Shown here: positions 6,270 to 6,301 of the stretch, piece by piece | Numbering within the stretch: the stretch's first letter is position 1 | How the letters are laid out: the number at the start of each line of letters is the position of its first letter | Source: CANJXF01 sp043775015 | GTDB lineage: Bacteria > Verrucomicrobiota > Verrucomicrobiia > Limisphaerales > CANJXF01 | Direction of reading: 5' to 3' | Length of the DNA stretch: 6,301 nucleotides | Assembly: GCA_043775015.1 (NCBI GenBank) | Contig: JAYVSV010000091.1 | Location: forward strand, 1-6,301 | Notes under the pieces: generated by a model | Told to the model about the DNA's origin: nothing | Seen by the model: the letters and a program-made list of their open reading frames with translations, nothing else | Databases searched by the model: none | Translations under genes and position numbers: made by a program

Positions 6270-6301
6270 ATCAGCGCGCGAACCATCCAGACACCGGAAA
6301 A

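Overview
The window looks like a chromosomal segment of a Verrucomicrobiota or Planctomycetota-type bacterium. I favour a soil or freshwater verrucomicrobium of the Pedosphaera/Limisphaera kind. The main reason is the 1060-residue secreted protein with the planctomycete cytochrome / DUF1549 / DUF1553 architecture, a family expanded almost only in these phyla. The moderate-to-high GC coding sequence, the scarcity of Shine-Dalgarno sequences and the GC-rich intergenic hairpin repeat also fit. The species assignment is inference, since no rRNA or other phylogenetic marker gene is present.

All four intact genes lie on the + strand. Bases 1-207 hold the broken 3' part of an ISAs1-like transposase gene, cut by the left edge. 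leuB follows (204-1325): 3-isopropylmalate dehydrogenase of leucine synthesis, with every expected catalytic residue. A secreted zinc metallopeptidase-like protein (1358-2059) lies 32 bases after leuB and could be read from the same transcript. An AT-richer gap (2060-2323) precedes a small cytosine deaminase of the yeast Fcy1 type (2324-2761). After a 126-base gap with a possible terminator, the large DUF1549/DUF1553 protein runs from a TTG start (2888-6070). The last 231 bases are non-coding and contain a GC-rich double hairpin that looks like a dispersed repeat.

The genes do not form an obvious pathway. leuB is anabolic, cytosine deaminase is pyrimidine salvage, and the metallopeptidase and the cytochrome-domain protein are predicted to be exported. 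The set reads as ordinary chromosome with a decayed mobile element at its left edge. I find no CRISPR array, tRNA, rRNA, prophage or defence system. The points most worth a second look are the resemblance of the metallopeptidase active site to that of anthrax lethal factor, the eukaryote-like cytosine deaminase, the LamG domain set between two charged helices in the DUF1549/DUF1553 protein, the possible near-leaderless starts, and the intergenic hairpins.
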